Part shown: positions 39,151-53,900 of the stretch, in pieces | Numbering within the stretch: position 1 is the first letter of the stretch | Layout of the letters: every line of letters starts with the position of its first letter | Source of the DNA: Paralichthys olivaceus | Taxonomy: Eukaryota; Chordata; Actinopteri; Pleuronectiformes; Paralichthyidae | Assembly: GCF_024713975.1 (NCBI RefSeq) | Contig: NC_091098.1 | Coordinates: forward strand, 17,752,316 to 17,816,315 | Direction: 5' to 3' | Length of the DNA: 64,000 bases | The notes under the pieces: model-generated | Databases searched by the model: none | What the model saw: only the letters and a program-made list of their open reading frames with translations | What the model was told of the DNA's origin: nothing | Position numbers and translations under genes: made by a program

Positions 39151-41956
39151 GTTTAACAGGATGGGTGAGAAAGCTGTTTTTGCATTAATCTGTAAAATCA
39201 TGAATAAAAATGAATTATTTTACATATACCAGTTTTCTCTCACTGTATCCATTAACGGGAGATAACATTACGCTCTGGACATGGTGTGTGGATCTGATCA
39301 TTTTTCAGGACATTTTCTATAACATGAACAAAAATCTGTATTTCCAAGTAGCTGTATGCATGAAAAAAAGAGATTTCAAGCATGGGAGGAATTTTTACAT
39401 TTGGGAGGGAGGATGCAATCAGTAACATGGGACTCGCAGAGGCCTCCTCGGGTGACAAATTGAAAGTGTCTTGGTCTAGTTTATAGCCCTGATCAGGTCA
39501 AACGAAAAATATTGGAGGTCTGGGTGAGGAGACAGGCCCGCCTGGTGCAGATAAATGGACTGATCATTTCTTATTGAGAAACAATTCCTAAAAGGTAGTT
39601 TACTGTGTGACTGGGGAAGCGGCGAGCGGAGAGCAGAACACGCACCCACTGCTCCCTCCCTGACCCTTCCTCCACTGCCGGAATTAAATGGATAGAGAGA
39701 ACGCGTGTTTCTGATGGCACTCCTCCGCCAGAGAGACACACCATTTGTTATGAAGTAGGGGTTCTGATGAAGTGTAGGGAGCTCCTCTTTCTTTTTTCTC
39801 CCCTTTTTTTCATCCTTCCTTTCTCAGGCACTACAAGGCCGGCCTTCAGTCTGCTTCACATGAAATGGATGGAAGGAGCCGATTGAATTTTACACTCCCC
39901 TGGTCATGATTAATGTGCTTGGTGTGGGGCGTCTTGGCAGTGAAACTCCACTACCACTAGCTGGTGCTCAAGCTCCTCCATGCCTGCAGCCTGATAACTT
40001 TGCAGAGGGGTTACTGTAGCGGGGTAGCTGTTAAAGCTGGCCAGTTTTGTTCAGGAAGCTGGTCCTCTCACAGCCCAGAACCACTTTAACTGCCCTTCCC
40101 TGCGTGTTCATAGAAAATCTCTGCTCTTGACTGCTCGCTCGTTATTACTTCACGGTCAGTTTCTCAGTATGTTCTGTACCCACTGTTACTTGGCAGGCTG
40201 TGCTGCAAATGTCAATTTATCACTTAACCCATTGTTAAAGGGTGAAAGACCTAATAAAAGATGCCAGGTCATATTAGCCGCTTCCTTAACCGATGCTTGT
40301 GGTGTCATTTTACTTATTCAGACCTGAAATTACACCAGAAGATAGTTTGTCTATAACAAATGTTGTTTGTAGCCATTTTCTAATCTTTTACAGCAGGTTA
40401 ACAATGTTCCAGGCACGTGTAAAGTTCTTACAGGACATAAACTTGAAATAAACACAGGAGTTTCATGGTGATAAGATAATTGTATCATCCTGTGAATTAG
40501 ATAATAAAGCCAGTATCATGAGGTGGACAGGTTCGGCCAGACACCCTCAAAGTATCTGGTGATAAGGGACCCATATTTAATGGCGTTAATGGCAGTAAGG
40601 CGGGATGGAACAGACTGGATTTACAGAAGTGCCTTAGATGAGAGATCAATAAAGAGGTAACTGAGTGGATGAGCCAGACTAAGCAGGAATTGGAGCAGGT
40701 TTAATTTTGCATAAATAATGTACAGTGTGAGAAGAGAGGGAGATAGAGGTAGTGCAGCCAGATACAAGGTCCCTTCTTTTTATCATTTGTTGTCTTTGCA
40801 GTTTATTTTATTTATTTATTTATTTTTATCTCCAGTGACTTCACCATATTTTCCTTTATTTTTTTGTCGTACTTTTGTTTCCTCATCACAGCGCTTCTAT
40901 TTGGGTTCTACTTCCACATAAATTTTGCCATCTATGCTACACATGTGTTTAATCAGTTATACTCTTAGAACCCCTGCAAGTGGATTGTATGTTGCCCTGC
41001 CGGAACTCCCAGTGCATCCTCCACAGTCCAAACCCTGCTTCAATCACCAGGACGTCAGCTGATGATGGATGGAGCTGTCTCCCTCCAGGTTGTCATAGCA
41101 TCTGTTGCGTGGTGGTCACTGTATCCTTCTCTGCCGACGCCCACTCGCTCACTGATGGGTCTCCATCGCTGTTTGTGTGCGGGCCGTTAGGTGGGTAATG
41201 GTGGCAAATGAGAAACACAAACCTACCTCTCAGTACTGCCTTGAAATTGTTTTGTCTTGCGTATTATTGGTCACAAGGTGAGTTTGTAGTGACTCATTAA
41301 AAGATCCACTTCAGCTTGACTCCTATCAGAATGGGTGTTTGTGGTTGAAATGGATTTAAGGTGGCTAGAATGTCCATCCTCGACTTAAGGTGGGGGAAGG
41401 GGGAAAGTACAGCGGGAGCAGATAACTGGAGATAAAAACAATGGGAGAGTGACGAAGGGAGGGATGGCTGAATGAGGGAGAAATCAATAGGAAATCAGTG
41501 TTTGGGGAGGGCCTGTCGTTTATCAGGTGACACGGTTAAACAGCGTTAAGGCACTAAAAGTGAGAAAAATATGGGCCATCCCCATGATGGTATTGATCAC
41601 CGCAGAATGGGGCAGCAGAAGGCCGAAGCCACTAATAAAATAAGACATATCTGAGTGGGAATCAGCCTGGGATCGATGGGCACGGTGATCAAGGCCAAAA
41701 ACATCTTCACTGGGATTTAAACTTGTTCTGCCGCCCCTTGCCCCCCTTACACTCCTCACTGAGAGAAAGTGTGATTGAAGTGGTCGGGTCACTTGAGGCC
41801 CTTCAGGCTGGACTCACTTTGGGTGAAAATATGAATTGATGGAGAGAAAATGTGTTCTTTATCCTAAACAAGCTTCACTTTATATTAAATACAGGCACGT
41901 TCCCCTTGTTCTGTACTGCAATGTTTATCTCTATGGTACAGTGACCAAATGTCTCA

Positions 41957-42085
41957 TTACCTCCCCCAAGGATTTTTTCAGCCTTCATTCGTTTGTTTGT
42001 TTTTTCAGCAAGGTTACGCAACCTTGGTGTACGTATCGGGGCTAGATCCAATAGCAAATGGATCTTGACTTAACAAAAAAAAATC
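41957..42085 (-). repeat. Dispersed repeat family A, inverted fragment
   Basis: The plus strand reads CATTACCTCCCCCAAGGATT, then CGTTTGTTTGTTTTTTCAGC and AAGGTTACGCAACC, the reverse of the family A right end. It is diverged. Confidence 0.6.
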
Positions 42086-44195
42086 TGGCATCTTTAGCAG
42101 ACTGATATACATGAGTATAAGTTTGGTGTGGTTTGATTGAATTTAAGTGGACTGTTGGGCCTTGGTGAATGTAACTTGTATTTAGGTCCTTTATTTACTA
42201 CTTTATGGAGATGCAGACCTTCATTGGATATATCTGTGCCGCCATTACACACTTGGATTTAATTATCGTGGTGTCTCTCAGTCAGTGGGTAGTTTTGTTG
42301 AGCTGCAATCTTTATAGTCTCATTTTCTCTGATGAATTTTTGGACCTGATGGACATTGTCTTGTTGGCTGAAAGTTTGGTTTCCTGTCTCTGTTCCTGTC
42401 TCAGTTGGCACCAGTTTTAAATTGTGTGTGTGAACTAAACTTTTTCGACATGATTAAAATGTAGAGTGACATGTTGAGTCATATTTATTGTTACATTACA
42501 TTTTTGTATTTGATACAAACAAACTGAATAAATGATACATTCTGTTTAAGGACATGTTTATTTTGCACGCAATCTGTGGTGAGCTTTTTAAACAAAGTCT
42601 GAGATTAAGTATTTTAGCTGTGATTATCCTGAAGCTGCTTTTTAAATTTTTCTCTCATAAAGTTTTTACCAGTTTTTTCCTCCAGATCTGAAAATTTGTT
42701 TGACTGCATGGTTTAGTTTTTGCTCAGATATGTAAAGTTGTAACTTTATAGAAACACTTCCGTGCCTTTCTAAATTTGATTTGCTTTGTTATAATTAGCG
42801 AAGTCCTGTTTATGAACTTCAATGTACGAAGATTTATTTTATGAACTTATGGACATTTTTCCTGCATCTCACTTCTTTCCCTTTTATCTTCATCCGCCTT
42901 CATCTAAGAGCTTTCATGTTGATTGATCTCATTATGCCAGAGGTTTTGTCTGAAAATGGGCCATAACAAAGAGAGACAAAAACATTGAAATCAGTTCTTG
43001 TAACTGTTTAACATCTGGTTCTAGGCATTTAATGGCTTTAGAAAGGCAACCAGAAGGAGGGTCTTGGTGTTTGTTTGTTCTGTTTTAGCATTGGGGTGGT
43101 GATGTAAATAAACAGAATATGTCTATACAGGCCACTTCTCTGATTCCTCCCCAGTTCCTCTCCAGTTCCTCTCCTCCATTTATTACACACCAGATGGTGA
43201 AAGAAGGATTCTCTGAAACAGATATGATGGCAGAGGTGCTAACAGAGAACTCGAGGCCTGTGGTCCAGGGAGACTCTTATTCCAGTCATTTGAGAACCTC
43301 CCCCTTTGTTTTTGTGTATATTTAGTTCATTATAAACAGATGTCAGCGAGCTAACTGTCCCCAAGTGTAACTGAGGACATTGGATGTTCTTTGTCTTTCA
43401 ACCCTCTCTCAACCATGTCTGCTTTCTGTATATCTTTCAACATCACGCACATAACACTACAAAAACATTCAAAAGAATGTATTAACCACTGGCCAGCTGC
43501 TGTAGTTCTTGGAAAGTGCTCATTGCTGCCTGATCCTCAATCTTTCAGTGTGCAACTATTGTATTCAAAAGAATTTGAAGGAAATTTCCTGTGTTGAGCA
43601 AAAATGGCAACTGGGTGCCGGAGTACGGAGGCAGTGTCACTGGAAAGCAGAGAGCTTGATGAGTTTTTGTTGAGGACAGTGAGGTCACATGGCCACACAG
43701 GACTGACGAAAAGCAAGAGGAAGTGCTAAACTCCAAATTCCTCGAATCAGATCCAGTAAATGTCAGTGTATTTTCATCAATCGGCACTTTTTTTTTTTCA
43801 AGCGCCGTACTGCGGTATGTTTAACAAGAGCTACAAGTGAGGGGCGACCGAAGAGAGCAGAAGTGTGACAAATAGCAGCAGATGATGCAGAAAATGTGCA
43901 ATGCTAAACATCAGTTACTGCACATGGGAGAAATGGTGTGTTTGTGCAGTGTTTGCTGTCCAAGGAGTTTTGGTAGTTAAGAAAAAAAAGGTTGCTCTCA
44001 CAGCTGTGGACTTGGAATTGAATACATGGCTTCATTTTCACAGTTTAAAAAAATTATGTTGAGGGGGGCAGAAAATCTTGCTGGGGTTTTGAGTTTCTTT
44101 TTGATGTGTCCTGATGACGATTATGAAATCCAATAAAAACTAATTAGGAAATTAGGAGGCAGATCAATACGGTTTGCTCTGGTGGAGCATGCTGT

Positions 44196-44224
44196 TTGTG
44201 TGTGTGTGTGTTTGTGTGTGTGTG
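44196..44224. repeat. (GT)n microsatellite
   Basis: Roughly 14 GT units with one T interruption. Confidence 0.85.
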
Positions 44225-46764
44225 GCGGTCAGTTTTCTCGTCTACCCCCACCTGCCCAGGGACTGTGTTGCAGCTCTGACCCGGCCAAAGCAATTGTTAC
44301 TGATACTCCTCTGTGGATTCAGCCTGCTCTACCCTCATATGGCTGTAATTTATATTTTGTTGACTGCCGAATTCTTCGTCCATGTGTAATCTGATTCTAT
44401 GCGTTTCTCAATTTTGCTAATTCCATCCTTCTAACGTTACACCTAATGTACCCTGAAACCTCTTTATTGCTCTTTATTGCTCCGGGGTTGCCTTACTTAC
44501 TCAATTTATTTATTTAGAGTTGGTTTGACCACCACAAAAACAAGTGACGTAGTGGGGTTGCATTGACAGGACTGTGATGGAGAGTTGTATGAGGTTTCTG
44601 TCTCGCCCTTGTCTTGAAAGATGAATGGCCGTGTTCAGATTGTGTGGAGAAATCTGCCATCTTAAATTTTACACTTTCAGCACTTTGATGAAAGTGAGCA
44701 GAAAAGTTTAATATTCATGAAATTAATATCCATGTTTATGATTCCAGTTTCTCTCAAACTCTGCTGCACTTAAAGCACATCAAGGGCTTTTCACTTCACA
44801 CCATAGTTTCTAGGAAATGAGAGTAGGACCAGTGTGGACTAGAATCCAAGAAGATTCGAGCTGGGACTGGGGTTGAGGGCTAAGGTGGTACAGAAGCAGG
44901 GGTTTAGTTTGGGTGAGACGTGGGTTCAAGTCATGGACCTGTAGGATAATGTATAAGTTGCTACTCCAGGCTAAAAGGATAGCAGTCTGGATTGGACAGT
45001 ACCGACCCTTCTTTGCTTCTCATTCCCACACCCCAATCCTCTCCTTGGCCCTACTTGCCGCCCACTGGTCGGTATGGAAACGGGGCCTTATTTAGTGGCC
45101 GGACTCGTCCGTGTCCATGCCTGGCGATTTGTCCTTGTCTAATTACGGCTGCTGGCTGCTGCCCGTGTGCACATGACTAATGGAGGGGCTGGGGATAGGG
45201 AGGGGCGAGGTTGGGTGCAGGGGGGGAGGCGGCAGAGCAGGAGGAAACAGTGGACGAGCAGACCGGCCGCTGGTGATTTGTGGACCAGGCACTCTGTCAT
45301 TGCCCTGGACCCATTTGTCTTCAAGAGGAGTCGGGAAGAAGAGGGGTGGAGATGGAGGGGATGGCGGTGGGGGCTCCAGGGCAGAAAATGGTTTACAATG
45401 ACTCCCATTTTCCAGCACTTTCATCCTTGGCCACAGCAGAGTGCGGGGTTTGCCAGCGATGGGTTGGAATGGGCGGCTGACGTGATGTAGGATATGACAG
45501 AAACCTTGACAGCTTGCCGGTGTTATTTCTTTTTAGAGGGTTGGCTTGATGGCCACCCTCCCTCTCCCCTGAGAGCAAGCCTTATCTGTTTTCTCCCTGT
45601 CATGTGGCGAGAGCAGAGGCTCTGCAGATTCAATGCTCCGCTGTCTGGACTCTAAGTTGGAGACCAATTTTATCTCACATGTCTCAGACTATGCACATAC
45701 ATCACCCACAGCTTAGACTTTGGCCGTTGTGTTTTCTTTTATATATCATCCGTCAAAGCTCAGCATGTGTAACTCATCCAGAGACAGAAGTGATTATGGA
45801 TGGTCATAAAATAGAATAGGGCTAGCTAAGTCTTTAATTGGTTGTCATGGCTTTATGTGTAGTGAATTACATTTTAGGTGCATTTTGTACCGGCTGTCCA
45901 TCTTTTTTCCTCATTTCTCTTTAGTTATGTGCAGCTTGCCGAAGCCACCTGCGTCCCTTTTCCACCTGGGGTCCTTATTAGACCCGAACTTGGGTTTCTT
46001 CTGCCGGGCTGACAGGAAAGAGCCGCAGAAGGGCGGGAACTACTAACTCCGTATTGATTTTTACAGTTTTTTATTTGCCCCCCTTTGCTCTTTCTCCAGG
46101 TCTTTTTAAGTAAATAAACACTAGATTTGTCTTGTTTGTCCAGAGAGAGGAGGGGTTCAATAGAGGGGATGGGGGGTAGGTGGAGAGGGGCCAGGCCCAG
46201 GCCTCGCACTGGGTCAGCCATGATTCATTCTGCCATCTCATGGATGGAGGGATTTGGGTAGAATTGTTGAAGGGTGCCTGTGGAGCCTCTCTCTGACCTC
46301 CCTCGCTTCTGTCCCTCCCCTAGTGCTCCTGGGCAGCCCCGGTCCTAAATCACTGGCTGTCAGTGTTTTGGCAGAACAATGGTGCAGGGTCTTCTGCTCC
46401 ATCTCAGACTCCAGCCGACTGGACACGGTTTCCTCCATCGTTAGTGTGAGCTCGTACCCTCTCTGGTCTTTCCTGGCCCCTGAGCCTCATGGGGCCCAAA
46501 GGAGATTTGGGGTTAGGCTCAGCCGGATGGTCTGATGAGTTGCTGGACTTGAGGACTGTTGGTGTAGGGGCAGGGAAGAAGAGATGTTTCCTCCATGATG
46601 ATTATATCTTATTTCTTTGCTTATTCTTTGTGGAAATCATTTTCTTTCTGTGACTGAAGTTATCACAGATGTTGTAGTTTTTTTTTCTGTGTTGTATGAG
46701 AATTTTGTTCATAACCTGAAGGATGAGGAAGAAAAAGAGAGAATCTCAAGTGCTGCTTTTACTT

Positions 46765-46890
46765 AATGAAGCTAGAGCTGAAATGTATTAGTTGATTGAT
46801 TTAGTTGAATGATGGAAAACTGTCAACAGTCATGAAAAAACGATGATAGATTCCACAATTTGAGGCCGATCTTTAATGTATTTAGCTTTT
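46765..46890 (-). repeat. Fragment of dispersed repeat family B
   Basis: It opens CTAGAGCTGAAATGTATTAGTTGATTGATT, the known AGCTGAAACGATTAGTCGATT-type end of the family read in the inverted direction. Confidence 0.6.
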
Positions 46891-47306
46891 CCTCAAAACA
46901 TAAGAATTCTTTTTTTTTTATGTAACTTGAATAATTACTACAGTATCTCAGTAAGTGGTATCTCTTAACCCTCTCTTTACCCTTTGTCTCCATTGTTTTC
47001 TCCCACTTCTTGATTTGCCCTCCTCCTTTTACTGTTTAAAGTCAAGAGTCCGAGGTCAATCTATCTAATCTTCTAACTGATGGTCGATCAATATGTCAGC
47101 AGCCCAACACTCCCTCAGCAGTTATGATGATGTTCGTAGTGCTGCACCTGCCTTGGCTGCTTTTACTGCCGCTATAGCGCGTTGCGCAGGGGATCGAACC
47201 CAGCCTGTCAGGGGGCCTGACGGAAAGCATGAATCACTATTACTGGAGCTGCTGTTTGCTCCATGGTGCTCGGCAGACGTGCAAACTCTGATGCACCCTA
47301 AGAAGT

Positions 47307-47409
<103 letters not shown>

Positions 47410-48651
47410 GGTGGTTTATAGCTATTTACCAAAAACTTCTCGATATACAGGAATGTAAAGATGAATTATCCACACACACACAAATGTGCACACTTTATTT
47501 CAATTAAGTGTCAGTTGGTATTTGACCCATTAGCTCCTGGAACCCGATCCAGCCTGCCCACCACCTCTGGACTTGTTAGCCCGGTGTGAGCTCAGTTCAG
47601 TGGGCTTTGAAGGGCTCCGGTTACCCCTCTAATCTTATTGGAACGCTTTAGCCGTGGCTAGCGGATGCCTGCATGTCCGACAAACAGCCCACACACTAAT
47701 AGCACCATGCTTTGCGTTTATGGTTTGTGTGCGTGTGTGTTCATGCACATTCACAGGACAATACGTGTATGGATCTGTTACTGAAAAGTGAGCATGGGGC
47801 TGGGGAATATGATGTTGAAAAATGGTTTGTGTGCGAGCAGTGTGTTTGTGTGTAGAAATAATATTCTAGTTTACAGGATGCAATTTCCCCTTAATATGCC
47901 CATCCTAATGTAATTTGGCATCTATGGAGTGTCTGTGTGCTGGGCTGGGCTGGTGTGTGTTTCTGCTGACTGCTCCTGTTTTGTGTTCATATGGATGAGT
48001 GGCTCTCTGGGAGAGCATTATGCATCCTTTTCAGCATTTAAAGATCATGTGCATGGTGGCGGCAGAGGCATTAGACAAACAAGGAAATATGTCTTTGATT
48101 AAAATATCTTTTATCTCTTTATTGATTAAAAGGCATTGTTTGCTAATAGAATGTCTCTGCCGCTCCCCTCTGGGCCTTTCTTTTCTTTCTTGTGCTGTCT
48201 GTTTTTTCAGGTCCCCCTCTATTACTGTAGGTAAAAGACGGTGGATGCTTTCAAAATGCACATAGATAAAGACTGAATCTACCCAATGTATGTAAGCAGG
48301 TGCGATCATGTATAACAAATAATTATCACAGTATTTACATTTCAACTTTAGGGAAAATTATAAATCACTCGATGGCATCAGCACAACTCTTTTGACATTG
48401 ATATGTATGAAACTGCCAATCATATTCATAAACTGGTTAATTAGAGGAATGCTTTTCAAGCCACTTGAATCCTATTAAGTATCCAGTTTCTTTTAGGCCT
48501 GATGTCAAGCAGTCTTTTTAGGGACAAGGGCTGTGGGACATGACAGAGTCCCACAGCAATGAGTGATATAAAATATATATAATATATATAAAATGACAGT
48601 TAAACTGTATCATTTGTCCAAAAAGTTTATTTAATTTCTAATAAAAATAGC

Positions 48652-48672
48652 CTGTTAGATTAAATCTAACAG
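48652..48672. repeat. Short perfect palindrome
   Basis: CTGTTAGATT and its exact reverse complement flank a single A. Too short to assign a role. Confidence 0.8.
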
Positions 48673-51600
48673 CATAAATTGTGGTGAAGGATGATTTCAA
48701 AAGCATTTTGTGCATAATTTTTATTTTTGTATATGACAAATAACTTTGACTAGTGTTTTTGTATTATTAAAAGGCAATGAACAATCAAACTTTTTTTTTC
48801 CTACTATGTCGCCAAATGCCTTTTATGTGTATCTGGATTAGGGTGTTTTGCAAAAACACTAAGGCACAGCATTTCTATGGTAAAGAAAACCCTGTTTATC
48901 TTTGCATCTGCAAGAGATCTGCATGAAAAATGACTTTGTAAGTCACAAAACCTCTTCCACTTCCTACAGTTCTAAGACCAATAATACATCAATTATTTAC
49001 TAATGAACTGAGTCGCTGGAATTTCCTTTTTCCACCCACATGTGCACCTTGGAAGTGGAAAAAGTTGGCCCAGAGCACTTTTTGAACCTTGACTTTCCTG
49101 AAGGGTGACATGTGACAGTGGGCTGACAGACGCGCTTGCACAAACACACTGAACGTCTTGTCTGCCATGGCCTGATATTCTCTGGTGGCTTCTAGACATG
49201 TCAGGGTCAAGCCCTGTCTGTACCTCATTAGTCAGGTCACAAGACAAGCAGGGTGAGAGGCCAGATCATGTCTTTAAGTCAAAGCATGTTTATCTGTGTC
49301 GCTGTGAACACCTTACTGTCAAGGTTTTTTTTTCTTTCTCCTCTGATGACAAAGAGCATTGGAGGAGGAAGAGTATGTGTGTGTGCGTGTGTGTCTTGTG
49401 CGCTTGATGGGGAGAGACTGAGCTGAGGCTGAATGAGAACAGATGGAGATGTGCTCTTTAATTAACCCTGCAGAATCACAGGGCTGAAAACAGGCCTCGG
49501 TCCGTGAATAACACCCAGCACATCCAGGGTGTGTGTGTGTAAGGTGCAATGTTAGTGTACATGACTTGTGGGTGTGTGTGGTGTGCACGTGTGTGTGTAT
49601 GGAGTCGACTGTGGAGTAGCCGGAGCATCGACCCATTCCCCCCATCCCCCTTCCCCAGAGCGGGGCGTTTTATTTCTCATTAGCGGGCAGCAAACTGCTG
49701 GGGGATGAAATTTGCTAACAGGAATTAAAAGTGCATTAACACATCTGAGAGATTCATTTCTGCTAATAGTTTTATTAGTGCTGTGACCTTTCAGTTCATT
49801 AGAGGACTGCAGGAGGAGGGAGGGCTGGAGAGAGGGAGGAAAGGGTAGATAAGAGGGTCTTAGGGCTCGCTGTACTTGGGTAGACCTTTTGAAAGTAGAC
49901 AAACCGATATAATCCTGGCAAATGACTGCACTTGTCAAGCTGTTTTGTTTTGTTGGCTGTCATTGTCCAGAGCCTTTTATACATTGCATGCATCCTCCTT
50001 GAAGAGGTGTGCCCTAACCTCTTTATAAGATAATGATGCAAACGTGCCAACCATCTGATCTCTGAGCAATGACTTTACGATGGTGTCGACTCAGTCTCAG
50101 TGGCCCGATGCTCACCTCCCTCCACTCAATTACCAGAATTTATAACGCAATGTTTTTCAGGTCTGTTAGCGCTTGAGTGTATCACTTATCCAACCAGTTA
50201 ATTGTTTATGAACTGTGCCCTCCCCCTCTCTCAAATGAAGTGAGAGAACCAAGAACAGAGCAGTGAGTGTGACAAGAATGGCATTTGGCAGAGTGGGGAA
50301 TGGGTCAGAGTCAACACCTTTTTATTAATGCAAAGTCCATGAATAAAGTCTAGCAGTCATTGACTGTGTCCCTCCTAGATGCCACAGATAGACAGTGAGA
50401 TAGTGTTTGAATTTACTTTACCAGGGAGGGCAGCTAAAAGGGAATTAATGTTGTTTTCTTTCTGTTTTATTGGAAAGCAAGTGAGGCAAGTTACAGTGCA
50501 ATTTGCTTTCCCCTGTTCCCTATAATTAGCACCTTACAGAAATGAAATAACATTGACGAGAAGGTCAATAATCCTGATCTATAGTGAAATTAATCCTGCT
50601 ATCGACACAACAAGCAAACAATACAATTAAGAGCAGAGGGGCAAGAAAATAGAAGGAAAGGAGTCTGTGTGAGGAATAGGATGTGTTTTATCTCCTGGGT
50701 TCACTGTGCAGAAATCCTTTGAAGGTTTCTAATTAATTCATCCATTGTTAATGAAGGCAAAGTGAGGAACGAGGGATTATACATGAGAAGAGGAAGGAAC
50801 ACAATTAGAGATACCAGCCTAATGATTGCTTTTTTAACTTGCTGTTGTTTCTCCCTTGTACTTGGTTGAGTTGCTGGGGTACATTTATTGGCCATTTTAA
50901 AATAAGCTTAACCTCTTCTCTGTGCCACCACACAGGAAGATGCAAGCTAAACTTTATTAAATTAACTTTTTTTGGAGGGGGGGGAATCTGCAAAGTTGGG
51001 AAGAATGTTGATATCTTGAAAACTAGCAAAAATGTAATCCTGAACATCTTTAGGATTTGGGACCTTTTTATCTCTCGTGTTCTCTCCACACCAGCCTGCA
51101 GAGAATGACATGTTTTCCCAAATGTATCCACACTGTTCAAAACCAGAGGTCAAGTTTTGAATAAAGAATTACAGTACTTTGTATTAAAAATGAATGACCC
51201 TGGACTGACACACTGACCTCTTGGGGTGTCTTCTAATATTGCATCAGTGGAGAAAACCCTGAGTTGACTCAATAGTGTTGAGTTGCATTTTTATCATGAT
51301 TGCAATGTGAATGTGCCCATTGCAAAGGACCAAAGGAGGATGCAATATGATGATAATACGACAAACACACACACTGCAGAACACAGAGTTGGTGGTTAAG
51401 ACAGTAAGAAGTAAACATTTCAACAGTTGACAGCTCCTACTCTCCGGACTGTACCGTTATGGCACCGCCCAATCAACATGTTTTAAACAAATATAAACGC
51501 AATATTCCAACGTGATTCTTCACACATGGGTGAATGCTAGATCACTTAACTTAAAATTTACAACTCTGCTTCAGAAACTCCTTAATTTAAAAGTACTCCT

Positions 51601-53858
51601 CCCTTTTCTGAACAGTTTCATCCACAGTAGCTCTCTGATTAAATTTAAATTCTTTACTACGATCTGCTCTTAACTTTGATGGGAAATGTTATTATTCTAA
51701 GACAATTCACTAAATATTTTTTCACTAGGATCGACTCTTATTACTCAGAAGATTTATGTTTACGGCCTCTGGTGTTTTCACATGCCAGATGTTGAACAAA
51801 CACTCAAATATAAGTTTTTCAGATTTAACGGGAGTCATGTACAGGATTATACTGTTGTATGGGATGGCACTATAATGTGTACACTGTAGCAAGAGATATG
51901 ACTCCACACACGCAGCCAAGTGGATCATATATTTCTCCTATTTGTTCATATGTTGTAATGAAGAGATGTTTGTAATGTTGAAGGTGTATGAGGGGGAGAA
52001 AGACATGTAAATAAGAAAATGCATGAATTAAAGACAAACATCTTAATACACTGAAGATGACACAGAACCTCATCGTGTTGTTTTACTAAGTAAACACACA
52101 TAGAAGAACATCCACTGAGGTCATGGAGGACGACTTCAATCACACAGAGCATAGATGCCTCCACTATAATTATCAAATACTTGATTTATACATATCTACA
52201 TATATCCAAATAACATCTTCCTGTTTGCTCTGATCCTGGAACGGACTCAAGAGCAAATCTGAAAAAAAATCTACAGCCTTACTCACACATCAAGAAATGT
52301 TCTTTTACAGAAAGCTCTGTCCTGTCAGCTCACCTCAGATAATCCAATGCCAGTGACAGAGGGGGTGCACTGCTGTTTCCAGCAGAGTAGTTTTAACTGG
52401 CGTTTAGACCAGCCCAGGGATCCAGAGGGGAGCTGAGGCCGAGCGTGGTGGGCTGCCGGAAGGATGGTGCATCTGAGCGTCAGAGGGTGAAGAAGGATTG
52501 CCTTTCACGAATTACGAGCCATTAAATCAGAGCCTGGAAATCTCAAGGTTCCCCAAGACTGCTGCACAAGGAATCTGGGCTGGAGAAATATTGTTTATGG
52601 TTTAAAAGGCCTGGCGATGGATTTATAAAAGAAACATTCATCATTGCAGGAAAACGGAACAAAACATTCCGGAAATAAATACTCACTCTATAGGTATACT
52701 TGTCACCCAGACAGCACAATAACAAGTGAATTGGGAGGGAGATCCTTCATTTGCTGGCAGCTGGCCCCCAAACATGCTGTGTGTGTGCGTGTGAGTGCGA
52801 GCCTGTGTGCAGGCACACAGTGGTTTGTTAAAATTGTCTTACTCCATAATGGAGCAGATCGGGGTTGTTGATCTAAATGTCCCAAGGTGCTTTATTTGCA
52901 TATGAAAGAATATAAATGGATGATTTATAGCACAAGGTTTTATCCTTTACTCAACATATTAACATTTATGTTTCCATTATTTCCCAGTTGACGTGCCGAT
53001 ATAAGTGAGTGTTCCAGTAAACATAATTAACAGTATCGATTATCTACAACCGGCCCTTCCCTGTGATGGATAAATAGGGCTTTAGTGAAGTTGCATTTTA
53101 CAGGAACGGGAACGTGGTAGGCTTTGGTCAGTGATGTGACCTTGAGACGGTGTAATAAAAAAATCTATGCTGTGGTACAAGAGATGCACTGAACAGGTGG
53201 ATATTGAAGACGTTATGCTGTTTGACAGTTCATCTTGAATTTAGTTCATTCAAAAAAGGCATTAGAAGGAACTGAAAGATCTTAAATGAAAGTCTTGAAT
53301 ATTTTTCTTACATTCTTACATTTCTTTTTTACTTGAATCAGTTTATTGAATCATTTGATTCACCTGTTATCTGCTGTTTTCTCAGTGATTTTAATGGATT
53401 CATTATATCACAAGGAATGATGGTTATAGCTGGGAAGCACTTACAAGAATGCAGTCGACTGTAAATGTCAATAAATTGACTTAATTGTAGGACTTGTATT
53501 CCCAACTGGTTTTCCATCATTCTTTGACTGGTATGGGCCTGAAAGAGGTTTTTAAATTCCATCCTGTTTTATCTTAACATGTCTGTAGTAGATGTTATAG
53601 CTCCTTTAAAAATTCAAATTAACTTTTGTGTGAGCGATTTTATTATTTGACATGAGACTTTCACAGACATATCTCTATCAGCGTTTATGTTTTCCGATTA
53701 ACACCAATATAAAAATCTATATTTTACAGATGTATATTTATTTATATCTTTATTTACATACTATATATTTGGCTGTATCTGAGGTTTGATATTTTACAGT
53801 TTAACCATAAACCATATTATGAATAATAAAAAGAGAACAATTATGTGTCAGAAGGGTT

Positions 53859-53860
<2 letters not shown>

Positions 53861-53898
<38 letters not shown>
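53861..53898. repeat. (AT)n microsatellite
   Basis: About 19 uninterrupted AT units. Confidence 0.9.

Positions 53899-53900
<2 letters not shown>

Larger units (their letters stand above)
39151..46764. other. Gene-poor region, no gene recognised
   Basis: No reading frame of note, and nothing I can assign to a family. It holds a repeat family A fragment at 41957-42085 and a GT microsatellite at 44196-44224. The GC-richer patches (about 40980-41200 and 45040-45480) give several short open frames but lack convincing exon boundaries or family resemblance. Confidence 0.5.

Noticed and set aside
40980..41198. 72-codon Cys/Ser-rich open frame in a GC-richer patch
   Set aside because: No acceptor-donor pair in phase, no recognisable family, and no conserved-looking motif.
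47150..47215. GGGTTCGATCCC on the minus strand, tRNA B-box-like
   Set aside because: The T-arm does not pair and no acceptor stem or A box is present at the right distance.
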